The position numbers and the translations under genes were made by a program. Positions 54,546-64,000 of a DNA stretch of 64,000 nucleotides are shown piece after piece; within the stretch, counting starts at the first letter, position 1, and each line of letters opens with the position of its first letter. A model generated the notes under the pieces. The model ran no database searches, had not been told where the DNA came from, and worked only from the letters and a program-made list of their open reading frames with translations. Source of the stretch: Luscinia megarhynchos (lineage: Eukaryota > Chordata > Aves > Passeriformes > Turdidae); assembly GCA_034336665.1 (NCBI GenBank), contig CM067570.1, positions 22,711,002-22,775,001 of the forward strand. Direction: 5' to 3'.

Positions 54546-57261
54546 GGAAGAGGACAGACATATCAAGTTAACTTCTCTGTAAAAATTCTAAATTTTGTGT
54601 AGTCTTATCTTCATGTTGTACCTTTAAAATCTGAAGACTGGGAGACCCTGAAGAGTTCAGTTAGAAAATGCTGTTCAAATTATAATATGGCAGAATAAAA
54701 ATCATTCTAGGAACTTTATTTTTGAAAACACAGAAGCCATCACTTCAGCACATGCTTAATCCCACATCCAAGACAACCTATTTTTTAAATATTTAAATTT
54801 GAAAACTTTCTCCTATCTCTGATCTTTCTTCTACTGCAGGTAGCTGCAGACCCCTGTCTCTGAATCTCAACCAGAATACTCTCATCAAAGCTAAACATTC
54901 AGACACATACATAAAAGAAACCCAAAACCTTTGAAATTCACTGTATTAATTTGGTGGGAGGTTTGATAACTATAAATTGACTAGTCTGATTTCAAGGAAA
55001 CAAATTTTCTTCTCACAGATGAATATCCGCTCTCTGTGTGTTTCTTGTGCAATTGATAAACCACCAGAATGAGGTCAGCATCCTCAAACACCATGTAAGT
55101 GAAATTCATTTAGGAGAATAAAAATAAAAAAACCTCACACTATTAGTTTCATTTTGCCATTTTTAGTTCATTTAATTGCATAATTTAGGTCAGAGAAAGT
55201 TCAAAGGAATGAAATGCCTATCCACAAGAACTATGCCAGCCTTGTAGAGCTATAAGCAACTGCAAATGTGGAGTGGCTGTACAACAAATCTAGCTCTGCA
55301 ATGTGCTACACTGAAGTTTTAATGCAGAATAGCAGATGCTACTCAAAAGCATGCAGCATGCTGGAACCCATTTCCTGAGAGGTTCTGCAGTTACAAGGTT
55401 CACACCTATATGACTCCCTTCTTCTGCAGTCAGCAAACAAAGCATGGAGTGTAAAGATTATTCCATGCCCTGAGCATAATTTCACATTATTTTTGGTCCA
55501 AAGGGACCAAAAGAAAAACACATGCAGAGTCCAGAATTTTAATTTCTTCACAGGAGTTTCAGAAGCTAAGAAAGAACTGTGAGTCTGCAGAGCTTGGTTG
55601 AAACCCACTACCATTGCCCCAGTGAAACAATAACAATGCACATTATGGAGTGGGGGTGTCTATTTGGATAGGCAAGAATAACATCCAAAGAAAATAGGAT
55701 CTCACTCTCAGAAAAAAAGATGCAGCATGTGCTCAGATAAGTAATTCTTAAGGTTAAATGGCTGAACCTCAAGAAAAATGTAGAATCTTATGTACAGCTT
55801 CTCAGGAGAAGCTAAATAACCCAGTGAAAGGCTAGAAAACTTTTAAAATAGAAGTACTACACTATGAAGATCCATTCTCCAAATATTCCTGGACGTTGAG
55901 GTTATGAAAAAATTGTGAAATTAGATTTATATTTAATTATGTTCTGGTATTTGTAACACTGCTCTAACTTTAGCACTTTCCAAAATCAAATTTCTTTGCT
56001 GTTTGTGAATGCCCTGGCAAACTAAACTGCTGTAGAAAGTAAGGTGCTGCATTTCAGCATGTAAAGTATCACAGTCATGGTGCTTCATCCTTCCTTACAA
56101 CCATTCATTTCAAAAGGATGATGATATTTTCTAGTAAGTACAACTGAATATATTTATCAAATTTAAGAAGAAAGAGCACACCACCCTATTGAATACACCT
56201 GGCCCAGAAGAAGTAGTGTGCCTATAATTTGCCATGCTTTTGTGATGCCAGTATTTAAAGCAGAATATGATATGCATCTTTTGTTCTACTTTGTATGTCT
56301 AGACAGGAAAAATTGCTTGGTTGACAGACGTACAAGATGATATAACATTTCAGCTCTTCTTTTCTTTCTTTGTTTCAAGCCACTCAGTTGTGATTCCATT
56401 TATCTGCCTGAAGTGCTGTTTGTCCACCTGAGTGTCAGCACGGACAAAGTGAGTGACTCTTCTGGGGACAGGACCCATCATCAGAGGGACCCTGCCCTCA
56501 AGAGGAGAGGAAGAGTGAGGACAGCCTGAGCTGCCTCACTGGTGATGGATCCACCTCAGGAGCAGAATCCACGAAGCAAAAAAAAATTTTTAAAATGTTA
56601 TAAGGTCCTTGATTTATTCAGTAAAAGGAGATACCTGGACCACATATCAGAACAGAAAATATTTTTTCCCCTTAAATCTTAACCTTAAAGCAGAAAGACA
56701 AGTGAACTAAAATTAAAATAATGACTTCTGAGATCAGTTAACTAAGCAGATATTGCCACATCAAAGGAAGTTTAATAAGCTTGTCAAATGATGACAGATT
56801 TAGAAATCAATTTAAAGCTAAGATAGCACTGCTTCAAAATCCTTACCAGCCTAGACAAGAAAGGCAAACTGGGAAAAACACTTTACAAGACACTTTCCAA
56901 AGTGCAATGTTAGAGGCAGAGAAAGTGAAAACCAGGGTAATGGGTAGGGGTGCTTTACTGAACATCCCTAGGTGCACAAAATACTCAAAGACTTTGAGGA
57001 GGTTTCTGAGACCAAAATTATGGCAGAAAAAGATATAATATGAACACATCACTTAGGAATTTGTTAACATTGAGATTAAAAAAAAATCTGGGAGTTTGGG
57101 TTTATTTTTATTAACTTAAAGACCTCATTAATGGTCTCCAGGAATAAATATATACTCCTTAACTATCAAAGGTCATAATTTTCTTAGAAATAGTGTTCTT
57201 GAATTTCTTTAATTTTCAAGCTACTTAGGAAAAAAAATTAAATAGTTATATAGTTTTAAAA

Positions 57262-57285
57262 TACCAGTGTAATTACCAGTGTAAT
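57262..57285. repeat. 12-base exact tandem duplication
   Basis: taccagtgtaat occurs twice head to tail, about 530 bases inside the intron from the donor at 57816. Confidence 0.9.
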
Positions 57286-57779
57286 TTTTTAAATTACCTC
57301 CAGGAAACGGTTCCTTTGAATTTCTCATTTTCAAAATGACAGCTAGAACTAAGTGTTTATATTTATTATAAATGAAAGTTATTGGAAAAGTGACTTTATT
57401 CAGAAATTGAAAGACCTATCAGCAAGGATGTACAAACAACAAGAAAAGCTATTTCTTCTGGAAGAAAAGCAAATATGACCTGTAGAACTCATTGGGAAGC
57501 TTTTCTGCTTCACCTCCTTTAAAAACAAAACCTCAGGCAAACATTCTTTTTTGCAATACCTCTTGAAGGTTATTGTACCATCAAATGGGGTCTCACCTAT
57601 GGATGGGGCATTGGATTTGCCAGAGCTATCCAAGAAAATTAAGAGATCATGCTCTGTGGACTTCTGCCTCTGAGTGGACAAAATACCAACCCATCAGGCT
57701 GAGTAGAATGTAGATAGAATTGGAATGAGCTATTTAAGAAAAAGAGATTTATGTTAATTATACCTAATGCACTAAATTT

Positions 57780-57792
57780 AAAAAAAAAAAAA
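57780..57792 (-). promoter_or_regulatory. U-rich run just downstream of a 5' splice site
   Basis: Thirteen A on the plus strand, so U13 in the transcript, beginning about 24 bases past the donor of exon 57817-57927 and preceded by attttgttgcc. U-rich intron starts of this kind are known binding sites for TIA1-type proteins that aid U1 recruitment. That role here is inferred. Confidence 0.35.
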
Positions 57793-57816
57793 GGCAACAA
57801 AATAGGCAATACTCAC

Positions 57817-57927
57817 ATCAGAGTTAAAACGAAGCTGGCAGACATTACAGGAAATTACTTGCTTCTTCTTTGGGGGAATGGACACTCCAAATGTATGGTT
57901 TATGACTGCTTTTTGCACAGGATCCAT
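57817..57927 (-). CDS. ZNF385B: ZNF385B coding exon, first in window (start of zinc finger 1)
   Basis: Encodes 37 residues beginning [20 protein letters not shown] and ending in [11 protein letters not shown], which is the Cys pair and first half of a matrin-type C2H2 finger. The acceptor is a pyrimidine-rich tract ending ctccag just above 57927. The donor is GAT|gtgagt at 57816, a near-consensus site. The exon is 111 bases and starts and ends in phase 0, so it could be skipped in frame. Its first codon is ATG directly after the splice acceptor. In known full-length family members this Met is internal and follows upstream coding sequence, so I treat it as internal, though initiation here in a short isoform is possible. 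A basic stretch (PPKKKQ) precedes the finger and could help nuclear import. Confidence 0.93.
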
Positions 57928-58917
57928 CTGGAGAATAAACAATAACCAATTCATAACTTTTCAGGGCAATTAAGAGTACAGAAATCAAAAAACAACACTT
58001 CCAGCAGAAAGCTCTTTTATTTTTAAAGACAAACAAGAGAAATAAGATTCCAGACCTCACAATAAGTAGATTTAACAAAGGTTAGGGAATTGGTAGCATG
58101 CCAAAGCTGATGAAGAAAAGGCAGCTTCATTGTTGCTGTCATCCCCAGGTTACTAAATATTTTTTTCCCCAACCCTGCACATCCTCTGGGCTGCAGGGTC
58201 CCGCTACCACCTCTGAATGGCAAATGAAAGCCCCTCACCATCACTCACTGTTCCAACAGACATATTACAGAAGCCACTTCTGCACCCTGAGAAATCACTG
58301 TCATTTATGTCTACATGTTTTCCTTTGAGTGATAAATATTAGCAAAATATTTTCTCCTGGAGGTCTCTTTGTGAAAGGAGGCCCTTTGCAGGCTCTGTTA
58401 CAAATACCACTTGCTGGGAAAAGAGGCTGCAGTGCCCAAGCATTTCCATGCAGAATTGATGAGTGACAGAGCCCATGGGAAGGCTGAAGTCTGGAAGAAC
58501 ATGAAGGCAGCGTTTGTACCAGGAAAGTTATCATGTCTCAGAAAACATTTTAGCACTGAAAAAAACGTGGGGCAAGGGAATAATCTGAATATATTACTCT
58601 TAAATTTGACTGAACCTTTTCAGGAGCTCAGAACTGATCACATCTTTGATAAATATCAGGATTCATGTCGGTCATGAATATGCTCAGGATTGCAGAGTGC
58701 TCTGCTGTTAATGCTGAGGAACCTGGGGAATGACACAGGATCTTCAGGAAAGAGAGTTTATAACTGCTACTGTGTCAAGGCTCAGTCATAACATGCCATT
58801 CTTCCTGAGGTGACATGAATGCAGATTAAAATTAATTTCCTGATGCAAAAACACTCAAATGAAAATTTCTAATTGAAGAAAAAGCAGAATATCTGGTCTG
58901 ATCTCACAATTTATTCT

Positions 58918-58982
58918 GCTCTCAGCAGGATGTTGAACTAGATGACATCTGAGACCCCTTCCAACCCAAATGATCCTATGAG
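58918..58982 (+). mobile_element. Short CR1 LINE 3' terminus
   Basis: Contains ggatgttgaactagatgaca, then tctgagaccccttccaaccc and aaatgatcctatgag, the characteristic last bases of CR1. Only the extreme 3' end is present. Confidence 0.85.
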
Positions 58983-59542
58983 CATCTGTGTATGTGTGGT
59001 CCCTCATCCTTATCTAGGATAAGCAATGAATTCTGAAGCAGAGAGGGGGGAAACCAGCAGTTTACAACAAAATATAAGTGCTCATTTCCCCATTTTTTTT
59101 TTCAACCAGTTCAGAAGAAAATAATTCGGTTTTTCATAAAGTTAGATTTTTCTGAAACTTGCCTTGCACCACAGTGATGGCTTTTTCCTTTAAAGTACTA
59201 TTGGAAGAAACCAAACCTGGCTGTTTAATCCCAGGTGATACACAAGATACATTTGGTAGTAAGCTGATGTACGAAACGACAAAAGAACAGCTAAAGTAAC
59301 TGATCCACTGAAGAATTAGAACAGGAAATTACCTGCCTCTAGACCTTCTAAACATGAAGATAAAGACTTTAATTTTCCCTTAGTACAAATTTTAAACTTC
59401 CAGAGAAGCCTGCAGTACTGAGGATTTTCTGCACGCATATGTACACACACACAAAAAAGTATTCAAGAAGAATGTATTGCACTGTATCTGCCTAAGAAGA
59501 TATTCCCCAAATGTATTACCTAACATTAAATATCTATGTTGG

Positions 59543-59555
59543 TTTTTTTTTTTTT
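59543..59555 (+). repeat. T13 homopolymer
   Basis: Thirteen consecutive T in AT-rich intronic sequence. Confidence 0.9.
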
Positions 59556-61559
59556 GGACAATGGCTACATTGCTGCATCCATTTTAAACCAAATGCATGA
59601 TTTTGTAAATGGCAATAGTAATAAATTTTCCAGAGAGGTAATTTAATTTTTATCGGGTTCTGCCACTAAATCCTGTATTTCATTACCACAGGGGTACCAC
59701 ATGACAATACAAAAGTAAAACCACTTCATCTATAATGATCTACTGAATTATTTAATGACGCATTGTTGTTACAATGAATTGTGACAAAATCTAAAAAAAA
59801 ACAAACCCAAAAACCTGAAATAAATGTCCTTGTTACCTGTTCCTTCTGTTTCTAGGACATAGAATTCAAAGTCTAAAAGCCGAAAACACAACAAAAAAAT
59901 CCTTTTTCTCACTTGTACCATTTATGGCATTGCCCTATATAGTCTATCAAAGTTTTACATGCAGATTAAAAGTTTTTGTTGAGTATCCACTTAATAATTG
60001 ATATGACAATCAATATATATTGTTACATTTATTATACATGTTAAAATATTGCTGTATTATTAGAGAAGAGTTGGTTGGATTTTTTTCTTAAATGGAAGAT
60101 AGTACTTAAATTGAAATGTAAAACAGGAGTGTTAATCAGTTAATCTAGAAAAAAAGAGTAATGTTCAAAAGTACCTCAACCATTTGGAGTGTCTGAGATC
60201 GGTGAAATAGCAAAAATGCCCACAAGAGTCTGCAGACCCGTTTAAAAAGACCAGAAAGGGAAGAAGCAGTGATCAATGACTCCTCTGTGCATCCCAAATA
60301 ACAATCCACAGTGCTAGAGCGAGGCAAGGCACTTCACAGGCACACAATGCAGACTGTGCACCAAGTCCCAGCTTCAAACAGATGTAGCAGCCCAAGGACA
60401 AAAATCCATGAAAACAATACAGCTCATGCTGCCTGCAGAAAGCACCACTCGTGGTCCCCAGGGGAGTGGGTAATGATCCCTCCCTAACCGGAGCCCTGCA
60501 TGCAGGATGGTCATGATTAGAATTCAAGAAGTGCAACATTAACAATTAATACGCTTTAAATATGTCAGAAACTGGGGTGGATTACAGCATGCTGGAAAAC
60601 TAAAATAGTATCTCTCTGTTAGAAGATTAATGCTTCAGGGTAAACTGATCTTAGATCCCTACACAAAATCATCCCCTTCATTGCAGGGAGGGAGGGAGAG
60701 AGTTATTTGTTGAGGTATTTATTAGGAAATGACGCAGCATAGTTTGCCCAGTGGGGAGCACCAGTATTTAAGAACCAGATCTATAAAACAAAATAATAAC
60801 AGAAGCTAACAGCTACCACAAATTCAAATAAAAATCTGCACTACACTGTTTTATGATACAGGGAGATTTAACAAAGCAATTCATAGTACTCTGGTAGCCA
60901 TAACTAGGTTTAACAGCCTGTTAGTATTGTTCTCCTATTTTGATTGGTTTAATAAAAGGTTAAATTTTAAAATGCCTTTCCAAAAAAGTTGAAGATACTA
61001 TCTTTTTGCAATGATTCTCATTACAACCATCCAAACTTTCAAAGTAAGCAAAGATTAAGAGAATTCAGACAGAAATACTCAACAGCTACTGAGATTTGCA
61101 ACAGGAACTTTAAAGGCACCTAGAAAACACAAGTGTAGAAACAGACAGGAAATAAAAGGGGCAGCATAGACATTGTATTTCCTACTGCTTTTTTCATATC
61201 TTCCCATGAAAATTATTCTCGACTCAGGTCTTTTCTGTGTATTTGAATTCCAGTGATTTTTTCTTGCATAGTTACCCCTGAAACTAATGTAAACCAGTCT
61301 GCACCCTTTGAATGCACTTCCAGGGCTATAGTCCTCAGTGCCAAGAAATAATTACTTTTGTTGAAATATATTTTCAAAAAATTCAATTTTATAAGACTTG
61401 TACCACATCCCAAGTTATCACTGTGCTACTCAGTCATTCTATGTATGGAAATTATTCCATCCCTTTCTACATTTTTGTTGCCCATCTCAATTCTACCAAA
61501 AATATATTGAAGATATGGACAGGAACCACATAAAATGCTCTGGATAGATCAGTTCTGAA

Positions 61560-62260
61560 CTCTGAGCGATGTTTTCAAGAAACCACTGTTATAAACCTGA
61601 GCTCTCACTCCCAAGTCTTGATGGCCAATTCCTTGGACACTACTTTCTATGTCAAGTTTTGTGAATTTTTGCTTCCATGTGCCCCACTTTAGAAATATCT
61701 AGATGTAACTTCACCAAACACTATTGTCTGGTTTGTGAGTCTCATCAAGGTCTTCCACAATTTTTGTGGATTTTCTTAGTCCTCACTACCTTGGAGAACT
61801 TTGTCAATAGCAAATTTCCTCAGCTCACTTATCTCCAAGTAACTTTTTGTCCTGCAAGAATCTTCTCAAGCCAATTTAGCTTTCTTGAAAAATCTTTGCC
61901 AAGGAGTTGTGTGAAAAACCTTGTTAGTAGTTCAGCCTATGTAGATTTAAACATCCTTTTCACATGTTTGTTGACAAGCCTATAAATAGGCTTGTGAAGA
62001 GGGATTTATCTTTACAAAGGAATTATGTTGACACTTAACTGGCAGTTTATAGGATGATATTTTCTACTATACTGTTCTTATTGAGGTACCTGTTCATTTG
62101 CCTGGTAAAAAATCCCCTTTCATTCTCCACAGAATGGGTTTTAAAAACTTGCATCATATCTCCCATCTTTTAGTCCTCAGGTACAAAGGTAGTTTTAGAT
62201 GAGCTGTTACACCTTATAATCAGAAATTCAAGAATTTCACCCTTGAATTCTCTTATTCTT
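61560..62260 (-). mobile_element. Possible ancient CR1-like LINE remnant
   Basis: Plus-strand words such as gccaaggagttgtgtgaaaa, then ccttgttagtag, gtagatttaaacatcctttt and ttgttgacaagcc follow the order of the CR1 coding-region segment read in reverse complement ('...gtcaaaagc...gtagacaacatcc...'). The match is highly diverged and seen by eye only. No open frame survives. Confidence 0.3.
61974..61995. repeat. Inverted repeat flanking a TATA-like core
   Basis: Ten-base arms acaagcctat and ataggcttgt are perfect complements separated by aa. The centre reads ctataaatagg, which fits a TATA-box consensus. No transcript start evidence accompanies it. Confidence 0.7.
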
Positions 62261-63364
62261 GCTACCAGAAACTCTCCCTGCCCTGCTGTATATCATGGTA
62301 CCACAAATTCTTTCTCTTGGGAAAGGAAACAGACTACAAAGAGACATGAAATTAGGCAGAGGAAGAAGAGAAAAAATAAATGCGTTGGGAGAAGTCGTTT
62401 GGTGAAACTGAAGTACTGGTTATTTTGAAAGATCTCTTTATACACAGCAGACTCTAAAAACACCAATTTGTGAGCCACAGAAATAAACTGCAATGATTCT
62501 GAGGGGAGGTAAGTGCTGTCTTTGCATAGCAGAAGCATAATTTAAACCTGAGTAAGGTTTAAAATTGTGGCTGGCAATGTATGTCCTGTTACCTCTTATC
62601 AAGATGTAACTCTTGGGTCAAATATAGAGTTAACTGTTAAACAAGCTTTAGTAAACATAATATTGGTTGTGGGGATAAGAGATGTAACTAAGTATCACTT
62701 AACCAGCAGGCATAATCAGCTTCTGAAAAACACAGAGAGTGGCCTTAAGCACACTGTGCTGGTCTACTCTGATAAAGAAAAGTTTTAAACCATAAGTAAA
62801 ACAAACTGATAATATAATCCAGTATTTCCCTCCAGAAAAAAAACAACACTGGCATGTATAAATTACAGTGCAACATCTAAATTAAGTTCTGTAACTCCTC
62901 ATGTGTTTGTGCTCTGGTTGCTATGAAAGCCAAGCACACTGCCACTGTGGAGAATAATCACACACTGAAGCTTATAATAAATTCTGCCAGATACACACAG
63001 CCCCCTACCATAACTATACATATTACAATGACTAAAAGAGTGACAGAAGTGAATACACACACTCAGCAAAGCACATATTTAAAATGCCCAGCACAAAATC
63101 AGAAACAATAACATTGTGATGTAATGCTTGGCATGCTTGGCCAACACAAACCAGCAAAATCTGCTCTCTCCACATTTGTGCTGCTTTTGCTCCAACAGGG
63201 AACATATTTTTCATTTGACTAATTCTAAGCATAATTTAGTGCTCAAGTCATTGCAATTCTATTATACATCTCATTATTTTATTATGCTTATTTTGCATCA
63301 CCAGGAACACTTGTGTCAGTTCTACTGATGGAGCTCCACCAGAAAGGAGTTTGTAGCAAGGTGA

Positions 63365-63645
63365 GTGTCACTATCTTTTCCCAGGTAACAAGTGAGAGGA
63401 CAAGAGGAAAGTTGTACCAGGGGAGGCATAGATTGGATATAAGGAGAAATGTATTACTGAAAGGATTATCAAGCATTGTAGCATTGCCCAGGGAAGTGGT
63501 GGAGTCTCCATCCCTGGAGATATTAAGAAGAGGTGTACATGAGGCATTGAGGGATATGGTTCAGTTGTAAACCTGGCAGTGCTGCATTAACAGCTGAACA
63601 CAAGGATCTTAAGGGTCTTTTCCAACATAAATCACTCTGTGATGT
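63365..63645 (+). mobile_element. CR1 LINE 3' end
   Basis: Contains cccaggtaacaagtgagagg, then acaagagg, ggcatagattggatataagg, gcccagggaagtggtggagt, ctccatccctggagatatta, agggatatggttcagttgta and gggtcttttccaacataaat. This is the full run of CR1 3'-region motifs in order. It is 5'-truncated. The overlapping 85-codon open frame is the usual pseudo-frame of the CR1 3' region rather than a gene. Confidence 0.92.
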
Positions 63646-64000
63646 GAACAACTTTCTTTTTTTGCAGGAAAGCCATCAATATTCCCCGTGCATCAGCTCT
63701 CCTTGAGTAGCACAGAGTGTCTCCAGAGATGTATTCCTGTAGAGTGAGCCTGCAGCTTTCTAAAAGCTACCTCCCTACACCTCTGTCCCTATGCTCTTCA
63801 CAACATTCTTGGGGTTCTTAAAAAACAAGCAGGTGTAAATGGCCAATAAGCAAACCAGGGGTGACTCAGATTCTCAGCAGATTTGGAGACTTGTGTAAAT
63901 ACTTAATCAAACAAAAAGAATAATTAAATTACAACATTATAGAGATTTTTTTTAAACTGTCATCCTTCCCGTCTGAGGGTTGCTTTACTCACTCTTTTTC

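Larger units (their letters stand above)
44600..57816 (-). other. ZNF385B large intron (about 13.2 kb)
   Basis: Interrupts zinc finger 1 between its Cys pair and His pair. It contains two CR1 fragments (50085-50245 and 52025-52370), an ERVL-like LTR (52756-53228) and small tandem duplications. The rest is AT-rich with no supported exon. Confidence 0.85.
22083..57927 (-). other. ZNF385B: ZNF385B gene, 3' portion (six exons and 3' UTR)
   Basis: Gene-level entry. Six in-frame coding segments with GT/AG introns lie on the minus strand and together encode about 336 residues. They contain three matrin-type C2H2 fingers (C-X2-C-X12-H-X5-H) and a Pro/Ala-rich tail. The tail (LAFQKDMMKPLAPAF ... ILFAPY) and the segment VEARNGAGPIKSYPRPGS match ZNF385B as I recall it rather than ZNF385A, C or D. 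Family knowledge: ZNF385 proteins are nuclear, bind nucleic acid through U1-like fingers, and ZNF385B has been linked to p53-dependent apoptosis in B cells. Intron sizes in transcript order are about 13.2, 16.5, 1.0, 1.1 and 1.6 kb. Upstream exons, including the usual first finger, are outside the window. The paralogue ZNF385D is the main alternative but fits the tail less well. Confidence 0.93.
57928..64000 (-). other. Probable ZNF385B upstream intron, to window edge
   Basis: Sequence 5' of the first visible exon in transcript sense. The strong acceptor at 57928 implies a further exon beyond the right edge. I found no match here to the expected preceding coding segment of the family. Contents are CR1 pieces at 58918-58982 and 63365-63645 and a possible ancient CR1-like stretch at 61560-62260. 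A locally more GC-rich but non-coding block lies around 60180-60530. Confidence 0.7.

Noticed and set aside
56781..57038. 85-codon open frame rich in Lys, Arg and Gln, which looks protein-like
   Set aside because: No recognisable family, no acceptor or donor at its edges, and a comparable opposite-strand frame. Likely chance.
60145..60545. More GC-rich block considered as an alternative first exon or promoter of ZNF385B
   Set aside because: Few CpG, no coding match to the family's N-terminus and no clear donor with an open frame leading into 57927.
63313..63570. 85-codon open frame near the right edge
   Set aside because: It is the pseudo-frame of a CR1 3' region, not an independent gene.
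1..64000. CRISPR array, bacterial operon, phage or integron
   Set aside because: Spliced vertebrate gene structure, CR1 repeats and stop-dense AT-rich DNA exclude these. No regularly spaced repeats were seen.

Overview
This is an AT-rich vertebrate genomic window, most likely from a bird and probably a songbird. It contains several 5'-truncated CR1 LINE tails and one LTR whose start resembles avian ERVL-type LTRs. Genes are sparse and the introns run to many kilobases. Nothing in it looks bacterial or viral as a whole.

One protein-coding gene is supported: the 3' part of ZNF385B, a nuclear matrin-type (U1-like) C2H2 zinc-finger protein, on the minus strand. Six coding exons join in frame with GT/AG splice sites, in transcript order 57927-57817, 44599-44437, 27899-27663, 26642-26464, 25368-25267 and 23667-23449. 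They encode about 336 residues: three zinc fingers, a Ser/Thr/Pro/Lys-rich linker and a Pro/Ala-rich C-terminus ending in FAPY and TGA. The N-terminal part, which in full-length relatives carries one more finger, lies beyond the right edge of the window. The most likely 3' end is an AATAAA with a GU-rich downstream element near 22083, giving a 3' UTR of about 1.4 kb.

Layout: 1-22082 is intergenic sequence downstream of the gene, with no supported gene, a few repeats and some AT-rich stretches that may be conserved non-coding DNA. 22083-23448 is the 3' UTR. 23449-27899 is the compact 3' gene body, with four exons separated by introns of 1.0-1.6 kb. 27900-44436 and 44600-57816 are two large introns of about 16.5 and 13.2 kb; the second holds two CR1 copies and the LTR. 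57928-64000 is most likely more intron, with a short CR1 tail, a possible ancient CR1-like stretch and a clear CR1 3' end.

I found no convincing new system. The points most worth a second look are the exon/finger arrangement, a weak splice donor after exon 44437-44599, a U-run just after another donor, the candidate regulatory non-coding blocks, and the AT palindrome inside the LTR.
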